NCBI RefSeq assembly: GCF_030373985.1
Contig: NZ_JAUCRB010000003.1
Coordinates: forward strand, 1-64,000
Direction of reading: 5' to 3'
DNA from: Wolbachia pipientis
GTDB lineage: Bacteria; Pseudomonadota; Alphaproteobacteria; Rickettsiales; Anaplasmataceae
DNA length: 64,000 bases
Under the pieces are notes generated by a model. That model was not told where the DNA came from. It saw only the letters and a list, made by a program, of their open reading frames with translations, and made no database searches. The position numbers and the translations under genes were made by a program. How positions within the stretch are numbered: the stretch's first letter is position 1; each line of letters opens with the position of its first letter. Below, piece after piece: positions 29,030-38,671 of this stretch.

Positions 29030-29416
29030 ATGAGTAAAGAATATGATGAAACCAAGGTAAAGCCTGCAATATCTGCACCTCACGAGCCTAAGAAAACTGA
29101 TGGGTTGAAGGTTCAAAATGTTCTCTTGAGAAGAGAGTTTAAGATAAATTTCGATGATGCAAAGTATGCTGTAAAAGTTATTAAAACACAGCCTGCAAAA
29201 ACAGGACAACGACCTTCGAAGCTAAGGAATTTCTTGAAATCAATACCGGTTATAGGAGGGTTTTTAGTAAGGGTTTTCACACCTAAAAGAGAAGCATATA
29301 AAAAGTTGCAATCACAAGCAGGTTACTCTAGTGAAGCGAAAAATAAGGCTCACATAAATAATAAACATACAGAGGAAATAGACAGCAGACTTAAAAAAGT
29401 AATGTTGAACAAGTAG
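29030..29416 (+). CDS. hypothetical basic protein
   Basis: A 128-residue reading frame with a fair Shine-Dalgarno (GTGAGAG) before ATG 29030. The protein is basic and soluble: MSKEYDETKVKPAISAPHEP, a central RREFKINFDDAKYAVKVIKT, a weakly hydrophobic LKSIPVIGGFLVRVFTPKRE, and a charged tail. No domain was recognised. The context is a free-standing gene between asd (divergent) and an amino-acid permease (convergent). It is likely a lineage-restricted protein; coding status rests on frame length, the start signal and ordinary codon use. Confidence 0.6.
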   Translation: MSKEYDETKVKPAISAPHEPKKTDGLKVQNVLLRREFKINFDDAKYAVKVIKTQPAKTGQRPSKLRNFLKSIPVIGGFLVRVFTPKREAYKKLQSQAGYSSEAKNKAHINNKHTEEIDSRLKKVMLNK

Positions 29417-29470
29417 ACAACAAGAAAAGTCGTGGTCCATAAATATCAATCGTTTAAAGATTATCTCTAA

Positions 29471-30757
29471 TTATAACCTTTGTTGTGCAGAAACCCTGCG
29501 GTACCAAAATAAATAGATGGGTATACCACTTGCGGTAAATAGGCTTGCTATTAGCAGGATGTTTATAGGAGTTTCGATTATTACCCAACAACAAAAGATT
29601 GTTGCTATAATGCCAATTAAAGGTTTATAATAACTTCTCTCCTTTATAATAACCTTTAGGAAAGCAAGACTGCATGCAAGGTAGATAAATAAAAATGAAA
29701 CTACAGAAAAGTCGATAATCGATGTAATTTGTTTAGCAAAGTTGTTGCTTGAAGTAAGAATTAGTAAAATTGCAGTTCCAGTCGAGCTGATTATTATTCC
29801 CCAAAAGGGGGAGCCATGCTTGTTCCTTTTAGCAAAGAATTGTGGCATAAGTCTATCTTCTGCAAGACCAAAAGCAACCTGTCCGCTAGATAAGACCCAA
29901 GCGTTTAGGCTGCCAACACAAAAAATGAATGCAATTATAGAAACAATCAAATGCCAATTACCAGAGAACATAATTTTTATTGCATCAACATATGGCGCCC
30001 TTGAACATGCTAAATCATTGCCATGTATTAACCCCATGATTGCAAAATTGTTGATAAAGTATATCACAGCAACACAGATTGTTCCAAGTACCACAGCTCT
30101 TGGTATAGTTTTAGCTGGATTGTTGACGGACCCTGCGGGTGCTGTTGCCAATTCAACCCCAACAAAACACCATAAAGTCAGGAGTGTAGAACGGGCAAGA
30201 ATCTGCGATATTGTAAGACTTGAGATTTCTTCGCTTATGATAAAATTCTTTCCATCGAAAAAGAACAACGCTACTATAGATAGTATAAGCAATACAGAAA
30301 TTTTTATAACCGTCAATAGAAACTCAACGTGTCCAGCAGTAGCTATTCCTCTTAAATTTATTAATGTAATAATTGTAAATAATAACAGCTCTAAGAGCAA
30401 ACGTATGTTTTGGATATCGTCATGAAAAAATGGTGTAAGATAGCCAACACCCGCAACTATTAGAGCTGTTGTGCTAACCCATGAGATTACCCAATACGTC
30501 CAACCAACAAAAAAAGCTGCTGTATGGCCAAAAGCATGTTTCGCGTAAACGTGAGGACCTCCAGTCTCTGGAAACTTTGCACATAGTGTAGCAAAGACTA
30601 AAGCAAGAGACACAGCACCAAATCCTGATATTACCCAACTTATGAGGCTATAAGTGCCGTATGGTGCAAGGCTAATTGGAAGCATAAAAACCCCAGAGCC
30701 AATTTGACTACTAATCACTAAAGCAAGAACGGTCAAAAAACCTATCTTATTTGACAC
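29471..30757 (-). CDS. APC-superfamily amino-acid permease, copy A
   Basis: A 428-residue inner-membrane transporter with about 12 helices. The N-terminal IGSGVFMLPISLAPYG matches the helix-I binding loop of APC permeases (PotE/ArcD/YjeM-like), and the next helices include GGPHVYAKHAFGHTAAFFVGW. TLLTLWCFVGVELATAPAGS is the usual helix-VI region. It probably exchanges or imports an amino acid or polyamine from the host; the exact substrate cannot be read. The neighbouring gene at 30846 is a close paralogue in the same direction. Confidence 0.9.
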   Translation of the reverse strand: MSNKIGFLTVLALVISSQIGSGVFMLPISLAPYGTYSLISWVISGFGAVSLALVFATLCAKFPETGGPHVYAKHAFGHTAAFFVGWTYWVISWVSTTALIVAGVGYLTPFFHDDIQNIRLLLELLLFTIITLINLRGIATAGHVEFLLTVIKISVLLILSIVALFFFDGKNFIISEEISSLTISQILARSTLLTLWCFVGVELATAPAGSVNNPAKTIPRAVVLGTICVAVIYFINNFAIMGLIHGNDLACSRAPYVDAIKIMFSGNWHLIVSIIAFIFCVGSLNAWVLSSGQVAFGLAEDRLMPQFFAKRNKHGSPFWGIIISSTGTAILLILTSSNNFAKQITSIIDFSVVSFLFIYLACSLAFLKVIIKERSYYKPLIGIIATIFCCWVIIETPINILLIASLFTASGIPIYLFWYRRVSAQQRL

Positions 30758-30845
30758 AATACCTCTATTCTATTAACATAGGCCAGTAGTATAACTTAAT
30801 CCCGGAATTTTAATAAATAAAAAGTTATGTTTTTAAGTTAATCTT

Positions 30846-32129
30846 TTAGGAAGATTGCTTTGTAGAATTGCGGTACCAAAGTAGATAGATAAGTGTGCCG
30901 CTTAAAGGGAATAGACTTGATATTAACAATGTACTTATAGGGGTCTCATATGTTATCCAGCAGCAAAAAAGTACGGCTACACTTCCAATTAAGGATTTGT
31001 AGTGGTTTTTCTCTTGCATGGTCACCTTAATAAAAGCAAGACTACATACTAAGTAGATAAATAAAAATGAAACTACAGAGGCTTCAATTATTGAAGTTGC
31101 TTGCTCAGCAAAATTTGTGTTTGATGTTAGAACAAGTAAAACTAGCACTCCTAAAGTACTGAGTATTATTCCACAAAAAGGAGCATCATACTTATTTTTT
31201 TTAGCAAAAAATTGTGGCATTAACTTATCTTTTGCAAGACCTAAGGTAACTTGTCCATCAGCCAAGAACCAAGCGTTTAAATTACTTACGGAAACAATAA
31301 AGGCAACAACAGAAGTGATCAAGTGCCAATTACCTGGAAACATAATTTTTACTGCGTCAACATATGGTGCTCTTGAATTGGCTAAGTCGTTACCATTGAT
31401 TAGCCCCATAATTGAAAAACTATTGATAAAATATATAACAGCAACACAGCTTGTACCAAGCACTATGGCCCTTGATATTGTCTTAGCTGGATTATTAACT
31501 GACTCTGCAGGTACTGTTGCTGATTCAACTCCAATAAAACACCATAAAGTCAGGAGTGTAGAACGGGCAAGGGTTTGGGATATTGTTAGGTTTGATACTT
31601 CTTTGCTTACAATGAAATTGTTTTTATCAAAGAAAGACAGCGCTACTATAGGTATTGCAAGCAGTGCAATGATTTTAATGATGGTGAATAGAAGTTCAAC
31701 ATATCCGGCAGTGGTTACGCCTCTTAAGTTTATTAGCATAATAGCTAAAATTAATGCTATCTCTAAAAGCAAGCGTATATTTTGCATGTCATTATAGAAG
31801 AGTGGAGTTAAATAACCGATACTTGCAATCGTTACAGCTGTTGAACTGACCCATGAACTCACCCAATATGTCCAGCCAACAAAAAAGGCTGCTGTAGAGC
31901 CAAAGGCATGTTTCACATAAATGTGAGGACCACCAGTTTCTGGAAATTTTGCGCAGAGTAAGGCAAAAACAAAAGCAAGAGATATAGCACAAAATCCTGA
32001 TATTACCCAGCTTATAGAACTATACATGCCATATGGTGCAAGACTGATTGGAAGCATAAAAATTCCAGAGCCAATTTCGCTACTAATCACCAAGGCAAAA
32101 ATAGCCAGAAAACCTATTTTATTTGACAC
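30846..32129 (-). CDS. APC-superfamily amino-acid permease, copy B
   Basis: A 427-residue paralogue of the gene at 29471, with nearly the same N-terminus (MSNKIGFLAIFALVISSEIG, then IFMLPISLAPYGMYSSISWV) and conserved blocks throughout. Notable differences from copy A are SEIGSGIF for SQIGSGVF in the binding loop and VGVEL to IGVESAT in helix VI, positions that can change substrate choice. The two genes are 88 bases apart and form a tandem duplication parallel to the AGCS pair at the start of the window. It is divergent from gpmI. Confidence 0.9.
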   Translation of the reverse strand: MSNKIGFLAIFALVISSEIGSGIFMLPISLAPYGMYSSISWVISGFCAISLAFVFALLCAKFPETGGPHIYVKHAFGSTAAFFVGWTYWVSSWVSSTAVTIASIGYLTPLFYNDMQNIRLLLEIALILAIMLINLRGVTTAGYVELLFTIIKIIALLAIPIVALSFFDKNNFIVSKEVSNLTISQTLARSTLLTLWCFIGVESATVPAESVNNPAKTISRAIVLGTSCVAVIYFINSFSIMGLINGNDLANSRAPYVDAVKIMFPGNWHLITSVVAFIVSVSNLNAWFLADGQVTLGLAKDKLMPQFFAKKNKYDAPFCGIILSTLGVLVLLVLTSNTNFAEQATSIIEASVVSFLFIYLVCSLAFIKVTMQEKNHYKSLIGSVAVLFCCWITYETPISTLLISSLFPLSGTLIYLLWYRNSTKQSS

Positions 32130-32308
32130 AATAGCTTTTAATTTTTTCTGAATGAATTAACAATATAACTGACTTCCTGGATGAGGTCACTTGATTTTTA
32201 TGTCATGTGATGCTAGTGTGTACTATTTGAGTGAGGGTGTATATATGGCTAATAATTAGGGGGGCATTTTACTCTGCAAGGTTCCAGCTTTAAATAAGGT
32301 GATTTTGT

Positions 32309-33877
32309 ATGAATTTTAAATCAATCGTTTTATGTATACTAGATGGTTGGGGAAATGGAATAGAAGGTAGTAAATACAATGCCATTAGCAATGCTGGCTC
32401 ACCCTGTTGGCAATATATTAGCTCTAATTATCCAAAGTGCAGTTTATCTGCCTGTGGAACTGATGTTGGATTACCAGATGGTCAGATAGGCAATTCAGAA
32501 GTTGGCCATATGAATATTGGCAGTGGTAGAGTAGTGACGCAAAGCCTACAGCGTATTAATCAAGAAATCGGAACAATAGAAAGCAATGCGAATCTACAAA
32601 GCTTTATTGGCAATTTAAAAAGCAATAACGGCATATGCCACATAATGGGGTTGGTGTCAGATGGTGGTGTTCATTCACATCAAAAGCACATTTCAACTTT
32701 AGCAAGTAAAATATCACAACACGGAATCAAAGTTGTGATACATGCATTTTTAGATGGTAGGGACACACCGCCAAATTCAGGAAAAAAGTGTATTCAAAAA
32801 TTTGAAGAGAGTATAAAGAATAATGACATAAGAATTGCTACTGTCTCTGGGCGTTATTATGCTATGGACCGTGATAATAGATGGGAGAGGACAATTGAGG
32901 CTTATGAAGCTATTGCGTTTGCAAGGGCACCGTGTCACGATAGAGTGATATCATTGATTGATGATAGTTATCAAAACAATATAACTGACGAGTTTATTAG
33001 GCCTGCAGTAATAGGTGACTACCAAGGTATAAAACCAGAAGATGGAGTATTATTAGCTAACTTCCGTGCTGATCGAATGATACAGTTGGCAAGTATTTTG
33101 CTTGGTAAAACAGAAGATTTGGATGTCGTTTCAGCACGTTATGCTGGAAACTATGGTCAAATTACACAAATGACAGAGGGCTATGAACGAAACCCATTTT
33201 CTTCAATTTTAAGCATGATGAAGTATAAGGAAGACCTTAAGATTCCTTGTCTTTTTCCTCCTGAATCTTTCACTGACACTTTAGGATGGATAATAGCAGA
33301 TAATAAATTACGACAATTACGCATTGCTGAAACTGAGAAATATGCTCATGTGACTTTCTTTTTCAATTGTGGAAAAGAAGAACCCTTCCCTGGTGAAGAA
33401 AGAATACTCATTCCTTCACCAAAAGTTAAAACTTATGATTTGCAGCCCAAAATGTCAGCCTTTGAGCTTACAAAAAAGCTTGTAGAAAAAATTCACTCTC
33501 AAGAATTTGCACTAATAGTTGTAAATTACGCTAACCTTGATATGGTGGGGCATACAGGCAATATAAGAGCAGCTGAAAAAGCTGTGCTAGCCATAGATAA
33601 TTGTCTTGCAAGGGTGTTGAATGCTGTTAGAGAGGTGGACAACACCGCGTTGATTGTTACTGCAGACCATGGTAATGTGGAGTGTATGTTTGATGAAGAA
33701 AACAATATACCTCACACGGCACACACTCTAAATAAAGTTCCGTTTGTTGTATGCTCTGATTCTTGCAACAACCTAAAGCTGAAAGATGGAAAGTTATCTG
33801 ATATTGCTCCTACTATTTTACAGTTACTTGGAATTAAAAAACCAGATGCAATGACAGGTAGTTCATTAATTGTGTAA
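32309..33877 (+). CDS. gpmI: 2,3-bisphosphoglycerate-independent phosphoglycerate mutase
   Basis: Interconverts 3- and 2-phosphoglycerate with two Mn ions. The 522-residue protein opens [13 protein letters not shown] with metal-binding Asp12 and has the phosphoserine nucleophile Ser63 in [20 protein letters not shown]. Substrate segments [11 protein letters not shown] and [14 protein letters not shown] follow, then the metal sites [14 protein letters not shown] and VTADHGNVE. The length is standard. In Wolbachia-type metabolism it serves the lower glycolytic/gluconeogenic segment. It is convergent with fabD. Confidence 0.97.
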   Translation: MNFKSIVLCILDGWGNGIEGSKYNAISNAGSPCWQYISSNYPKCSLSACGTDVGLPDGQIGNSEVGHMNIGSGRVVTQSLQRINQEIGTIESNANLQSFIGNLKSNNGICHIMGLVSDGGVHSHQKHISTLASKISQHGIKVVIHAFLDGRDTPPNSGKKCIQKFEESIKNNDIRIATVSGRYYAMDRDNRWERTIEAYEAIAFARAPCHDRVISLIDDSYQNNITDEFIRPAVIGDYQGIKPEDGVLLANFRADRMIQLASILLGKTEDLDVVSARYAGNYGQITQMTEGYERNPFSSILSMMKYKEDLKIPCLFPPESFTDTLGWIIADNKLRQLRIAETEKYAHVTFFFNCGKEEPFPGEERILIPSPKVKTYDLQPKMSAFELTKKLVEKIHSQEFALIVVNYANLDMVGHTGNIRAAEKAVLAIDNCLARVLNAVREVDNTALIVTADHGNVECMFDEENNIPHTAHTLNKVPFVVCSDSCNNLKLKDGKLSDIAPTILQLLGIKKPDAMTGSSLIV

Positions 33878-33927
33878 TAAATAGGCTTTTTGCATTGCAA
33901 GGAAATAGTACATCAAATAGACTTGCT

Positions 33928-34917
33928 TTAACTTAACCTAGCTTTTAAATTTTCCGCTGTTAACACTAATGATCCATTAAAAAAGCTATCAATGTCACCA
34001 ATACTATCTATATTTTTTGTACTGATGGATTGATTAGTTCTTTTAACTAGATTAGATAAGACTTTACTAGGCCCAACTTCAATGAGTTCGTTAATACCGC
34101 AATTTACCATATGTAAAACCATTTCTCTCCATCTCACTCTGCTTATAATTTGCTTAGCAAGCAAAGTTTTTATAATTTTGGGATCACTTTCCTCTTTAGC
34201 TGTAACATTTGATATCAAAGGAACTATAGGACGGGTTATTTTAATACTCTCCAAAAATTCCAAAATTTTTTCATCAGCAGGTTTCATAAGAGATGAATGA
34301 AAAGGCCCACTGACCTGTAATTTGATTAATTTCTTTACACTTGAATTTTTGAACAAATCAGGCAACATTTCAAGGGCTTCTGCAGCACCACTCACCACTA
34401 CCTGTCCACCACCATTATCGTTTGCAATTTCACAAACCCCGTCAATTTGGACTGATTTCAATATATCTTCTACTTCGTTTATTTCTGCTCCAAGCAACGC
34501 GACCATTCCGCCTTTACATCTCAATGAAGCTTCATGCATAGCTTCACTGCGAACTTTTAGCAGCTTGACTACAGACTCGAGTGTCAAAGCTCCCGCAGCA
34601 CATAACGCTGTATATTCGCCAACTGAGTGCCCGCAAACATATCTAACGTTGTGGTCAAAAAAAAGAGATTTGCCAAACACATGCTCCATAACACGTAGCG
34701 TTGCAATTGACACTGCCATTATAGCCGTTTGAGCGTTTTCTGTGATTGTTAATTCTTCAATAGGGCCATTGAAAATTAAATGAGATAACTTTCTATTTAG
34801 TATATTATCTACTTCATTAAATACTTGTCTTGCAACGGAAAACTCGCTATATAAGCTCCTTCCCATTCCTACAAATTGAGAACCCTGACCAGGGAAAGTA
34901 AAAATCATAATAATCAT
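33928..34917 (-). CDS. fabD: malonyl-CoA:ACP transacylase
   Basis: Loads malonyl groups onto acyl carrier protein for fatty-acid synthesis. The 329-residue protein shows FTFPGQGSQFVGMG at the N-terminus and the nucleophile elbow GHSVGEYTALCA with Ser98. VSGPFHSSLM carries the catalytic histidine, and VSGAAEALE and EVGPSKVLSNLVKR match as expected. Met4 (34908) is an equally good start because the core begins at residue 5. No other fab gene is adjacent, so the pathway genes are dispersed. Confidence 0.96.
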   Translation of the reverse strand: MIIMIFTFPGQGSQFVGMGRSLYSEFSVARQVFNEVDNILNRKLSHLIFNGPIEELTITENAQTAIMAVSIATLRVMEHVFGKSLFFDHNVRYVCGHSVGEYTALCAAGALTLESVVKLLKVRSEAMHEASLRCKGGMVALLGAEINEVEDILKSVQIDGVCEIANDNGGGQVVVSGAAEALEMLPDLFKNSSVKKLIKLQVSGPFHSSLMKPADEKILEFLESIKITRPIVPLISNVTAKEESDPKIIKTLLAKQIISRVRWREMVLHMVNCGINELIEVGPSKVLSNLVKRTNQSISTKNIDSIGDIDSFFNGSLVLTAENLKARLS

Positions 34918-35036
34918 TATTTATTCTTCATCAGGTATACTACTTTATTTATTTTTTGTCAATATTTTAGAATAATGATTGACTTAGTGAATCAAATTTA
35001 TTAGAGTATTAACTGACTAAAAGTTTATAGGTAGCA

Positions 35037-35249
35037 ATGGCAGAAGTTAATTATCATAAAGTTACTGTAATCATGACAGATGGTCAAGAGTTTGAAACTC
35101 GCTCCACTTATGGAAAGGAAGGCGATAAGATAAAACTTGATAGAGACCCTCTTACTCATCCTGCATGGACTGGAAGTTTGACAAGTGGATCAGCAAGCAA
35201 AACTAGCAAGGTAGCTAAGTTTAACTATAAATATGGGGATATTTTCTAG
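35037..35249 (+). CDS. rpmE: 50S ribosomal protein L31
   Basis: A 70-residue large-subunit ribosomal protein. Typical segments are HKVTVIMTDGQEFETRSTYG, KLDRDPLTHPAWTG, and the C-terminal KVAKFNYKYG. The cysteines of the zinc-binding L31 form are absent, so this is the Cys-free version common in alphaproteobacteria. It is followed after 27 bases by nadK in the same direction, probably one transcript. Confidence 0.95.
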   Translation: MAEVNYHKVTVIMTDGQEFETRSTYGKEGDKIKLDRDPLTHPAWTGSLTSGSASKTSKVAKFNYKYGDIF

Positions 35250-35276
35250 TTTTTTGCTTCTTTTTCAGAGTCAAGC

Positions 35277-36071
35277 ATGCATAAATACAAAAATATAGGC
35301 TATATCGCTTCTGAGTCACCAAAATCATTGGAAGTATCTAAACTGTTACAGAAACTTAATTTTATCAATATAACGGAAGAAAATAAGTCTGAAATTGATT
35401 TACTGATAGTTGTTGGCGGTGATGGTTTTATGCTGCGCACACTGCATAATTACGTTATAGAAAATAAAAACGTGCATGTGTATGGAGTAAATACCGGTAA
35501 TGTTGGGTTTTTGATGAACAAGTGCTTTAGCTGCGGTGAAGATGTAATTGATCATATAGAGCGTACAATTTCAACACAACTAACTTTGCTAAAAATGGAA
35601 GCTGCAGACATAAGTGGCAAAAAATATCACTATATAGCGGTAAACGAAGTGTATGTCTTTAGAAAAGCGAATCAAATAGTGGAGATGAATATTACTATAA
35701 ATGATAAGCTAAAAGTAGAAAAATTTAGAGGTGATGGAATAATATTGTCTACCCCAACGGGTAGCGCTGCGTATAATTTCTCTGCCGGTGGACCAATTTT
35801 GCCTCTAAATTCAAACTTACTTGCACTAACCTCTATCAATAGCTATTACCCAAGGCATTGGAATGGAGCGTTAATCTCAAACGACACGATAGTGCAAATT
35901 GACATTAACGAAGTAGAAAATCGTCCAGCACTTGTAGTATCAGATTACAAGGAGTTTCATAACATATCGCAGATAAAAATACAGAAAGACCACGATAATA
36001 CAATCACTCTGCTTTTCGACAAGGATTGCTCATTAGACGAAAGGATTTTTGATAGGCAGTTCTTATACTAG
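35277..36071 (+). CDS. nadK: NAD kinase
   Basis: Phosphorylates NAD to NADP in the cytoplasm. The 264-residue protein has the GGDGF motif at residues 47-51 (Asp49 catalytic), GVNTGNVGFLM, the NE/D site VNEVYVFRK, and STPTGSAAYNFSAGGPILP. These are all the core motifs of the PpnK family. The length is typical of alphaproteobacterial forms. It follows rpmE closely. Confidence 0.95.
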   Translation: MHKYKNIGYIASESPKSLEVSKLLQKLNFINITEENKSEIDLLIVVGGDGFMLRTLHNYVIENKNVHVYGVNTGNVGFLMNKCFSCGEDVIDHIERTISTQLTLLKMEAADISGKKYHYIAVNEVYVFRKANQIVEMNITINDKLKVEKFRGDGIILSTPTGSAAYNFSAGGPILPLNSNLLALTSINSYYPRHWNGALISNDTIVQIDINEVENRPALVVSDYKEFHNISQIKIQKDHDNTITLLFDKDCSLDERIFDRQFLY

Positions 36072-36163
36072 ATTTTTCATATTTATTCTTAAATTAATAT
36101 TTACTACATCTTAATAACTATAGCGTAATTAATACGGCATGTTAATTAATTTTGGAGAGTAGT

Positions 36164-37999
36164 ATGTCAAGAGGATCAACAACGTCTATACCAACATCTA
36201 GAACAATAGTTCCAGAAAAGAACAATAACCGAGGGGATGTAGAAATGGTGTTAGATACTGTAATAGACAAAAGATTTCAAGAGAGAAAGAATGGTTCTAT
36301 ATTAATATTTAATTTTGATCAAACTATTGTCAATAGCCCCATGTGCAATCTCTTTACATCCAAAAGTTATAATGATTATGGTTCTGGCCAAAACAATGAA
36401 GTAACTAAAGAAAAGATAGAAGAATTTTTACAAAATTCAGGGATCAAAAATAAAGAAAAGCTAAGGTCTGTATTACAATCTGCACTTTTAAGTGGAACAG
36501 AAGTTGTTATTGTATCACCTGCATATCCCAAATCAGTAGAATATATAGTGAAAAATCATTTAGGTTTAACAGAAGAGCAGGCGCAAAGTATAAAAGTATT
36601 TGAAGAAGCAACTAAGCGTCAAACTCCACGAATTGAGGGTCCAACAACAGCTGAAAAAATGACTATGCCTCAAGATCCACAAATCGGAAAATATCTATGT
36701 GTTTTATATCTTTTAAAAGCACATAAAAAAGACAAAGGTATGTTCCCACAAGAAGTAATGTTAGTTGATAGTAATATGCGGAACGTTAATCCTGTTGTTG
36801 ACTTTCATAGAAACATAAATGAATTATTAGAAAAGGATATGAAGAGTCTCTTAGAAAATGTAGATCAAGAAATAGCGGAAGTTAATATTAGTGAAGAAGA
36901 ATTAAAAAATATCACATTTAAGGGAATTAATATATCTAGTGAGCCGGCAACAGAAGCAAACAGAGCAGCAGATGATGGTTATTTAGACGAAGTAGAAAGA
37001 TGGATTGAAGAATCTACACAGAATCTTCAAGATACTAAGAATGAATCTGGTTTAGAAACGCCTTTAACTCCTCCTCCATCGTATAGGAGCGAAGATGGAT
37101 CTGAAAAGTCTTTGCTCTCAGATGGTAAAAGAACAAACAGAACCTGGCCAAGAGTAAAATATGCCATGCAACAGAAGGGTTTTATAATTTCTAGTGCAGG
37201 TGCTATTATATTGCTCACGTCTGCGACTTTAGTATATTTGCAAGATAAAGAAAAATTTGTTGCGTTTTTTACAAACAGTCTGATCGGTATCACTATACCG
37301 GTCATTGCGTTAGCTACGCTGCTTGCAGTTAGTCCAATATTTTGTGCAATGAAACAATTTAGAAATACTAAAGAATGTCAAACTCAAGGAAGAAATGCAG
37401 ATGAAATTCTAGATAAAATATTGGGATACCAGCCAAAAGACAAAGTGATAAAATCTGTAAGACTGGAATATAGCAACGGCACTCATTCAAATTTTACATT
37501 TAATGCTTGGGAATCTAAAAATGACCTTATTAACATTGACGAAAAAGTAATTAGTAGAACTGATAAAATAGAATCAGTGATTAACAATAGGCCACTGTTT
37601 ACTGTGTTACTAACCGGTGTGGTTGCTGCAAATATAACGCTTCCTTTAGGGTTACTTGCAATAGATGGTGTTAATGGCGTGCAAAAATTTTATCGAAACC
37701 CTTTGGCTAGTGACGTAGGATTATCGTTGCTTGTAAGTTCAGGTATGCTTGCATTATTAATCGTATGTCTTGGTACACATTACTATAACAAAACAAATTG
37801 TACTAACCTGGTATATTCCAAAAAAAAGATTAACACTGAAAGAATTAATGAAAAATTCATTAAGGAAATAAAACGAGAAAGAACAAACGTTCTTGGGGAG
37901 AATCACAGTAAGGATGCTAAACGCAGCAGCTTAACGCTTGAGCAAGTTGTAGTTCAGTCTCACAATTATCTAGATGTTATTTACGGTGTTGGTGGATGA
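36164..37999 (+). CDS. orphan protein: degenerate HAD-like domain, PPxY motif, four membrane helices
   Basis: A 611-residue intact protein starting at ATG 36164, preceded by GGAGAG; a TTG 12 bases upstream is less likely. The N-terminal half resembles a HAD phosphatase: SILIFNFDQTIV (motif I with Asn50 where the nucleophile Asp is expected, Asp52 kept), VVIVSPA (motif II-like) and VMLVDSN (motif IV-like). A low-complexity linker holds TPPPSYRS, giving PPSY at residues 304-307. The second half has two pairs of hydrophobic helices (GFIISSAGAIILLTSATLVY and GITIPVIALATLLAVSPIF; then VLLTGVVAANITLPLGLLAI and GLSLLVSSGMLALLIVCLGT). No family recognised as a whole. The HAD relation and host role are inferences. 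Confidence 0.7.
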   Translation: MSRGSTTSIPTSRTIVPEKNNNRGDVEMVLDTVIDKRFQERKNGSILIFNFDQTIVNSPMCNLFTSKSYNDYGSGQNNEVTKEKIEEFLQNSGIKNKEKLRSVLQSALLSGTEVVIVSPAYPKSVEYIVKNHLGLTEEQAQSIKVFEEATKRQTPRIEGPTTAEKMTMPQDPQIGKYLCVLYLLKAHKKDKGMFPQEVMLVDSNMRNVNPVVDFHRNINELLEKDMKSLLENVDQEIAEVNISEEELKNITFKGINISSEPATEANRAADDGYLDEVERWIEESTQNLQDTKNESGLETPLTPPPSYRSEDGSEKSLLSDGKRTNRTWPRVKYAMQQKGFIISSAGAIILLTSATLVYLQDKEKFVAFFTNSLIGITIPVIALATLLAVSPIFCAMKQFRNTKECQTQGRNADEILDKILGYQPKDKVIKSVRLEYSNGTHSNFTFNAWESKNDLINIDEKVISRTDKIESVINNRPLFTVLLTGVVAANITLPLGLLAIDGVNGVQKFYRNPLASDVGLSLLVSSGMLALLIVCLGTHYYNKTNCTNLVYSKKKINTERINEKFIKEIKRERTNVLGENHSKDAKRSSLTLEQVVVQSHNYLDVIYGVGG

Positions 38000-38031
38000 A
38001 GTACGCAGTAGAATTTCCTAAGCAATTTCAA

Positions 38032-38049
38032 TGCCCCTTAACTGGGGCA
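38032..38049 (+). terminator. hairpin after the HAD-like orphan gene
   Basis: TGCCCC-TTAACT-GGGGCA, a perfect 6-bp GC-rich stem starting 33 bases after the stop codon. No T-run follows directly, so it is only a possible terminator. Confidence 0.35.
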
Positions 38050-38094
38050 AACTAGAACAAATCGTTTTGACTGTACAAATACACTGATCCAAGT

Positions 38095-38500
38095 AGCTAA
38101 TACTTGAATAACACCATCATAAAGTGAACCAGTGTCACTCGTGGTATCTCTCTTGGACTCTTAAACTGCAATTAATCTAAACATCAAGAAATTTACTAAA
38201 TGAAAAAAAAGGCAAAGAAACCCTGAGTAGCGAGTTTTGACTCTCTAATACTTTAAAATTGGTGCTGTGATAATGTGCTGACGCTTAATTTAAGCGCGAT
38301 TTGGCTGAATGTAGAAAAAACTTAAAAGACACGCAGCCCTAATAACTTAATGCAACCCGCTAAAAAACGCCTTCAGTTTTTTACTGAATTTTGTCATTGA
38401 ACCCGCGCGGGTCAAAAACAAACATTGAGAAATACCCTTAGCTCTCTTCTAAAGAGGCTGAGGAAGTTTGTCAAGTAATTTTTGCATTCAGTTTTTAGTT
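38095..38500 (-). repeat. dispersed intergenic repeat, copy 3 (inverted)
   Basis: Read on the minus strand, this copy opens with the ACTTGACAAAC block near 38475. It contains CTCAGGGTTTCTTTGCC followed by TTTAGTAAATTTCTTGAT, then ATTAATCTA-type spacing and TTGCAGTTTAAGAG. It ends with CCACGAGTGACACTGGTTCA followed by CTTTATGATGG. The last two blocks are almost identical to copy 4 (51560-51620), so copies 3 and 4 are the closest pair. A 12-base palindrome ACCCGCGCGGGT lies inside at 38401. The rest of the 38000-38671 stretch holds the hairpin at 38032 and no gene. Confidence 0.7.
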
Positions 38501-38671
38501 CCGTTTCTATGGGTAAAAAAATCTGAATGCCAGTGAGCTACTTGGATGATATTCTTCTCATAGGCCTAAATCATAATGTTCATACAATTTTCCGTAATAG
38601 TTGAAAAATCAGTGGAAAGTTACTGTAAATTCGCGTATTTTGAGGCTATAATGATTAAAAATAAGTGATGT

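Noticed and set aside
29742-30425. Long plus-strand frame of 227 codons opposite the APC permease (a similar one at 31117-31797).
   Set aside because: These are antisense shadows of the two permease genes; they resemble each other only because the real genes are paralogues.
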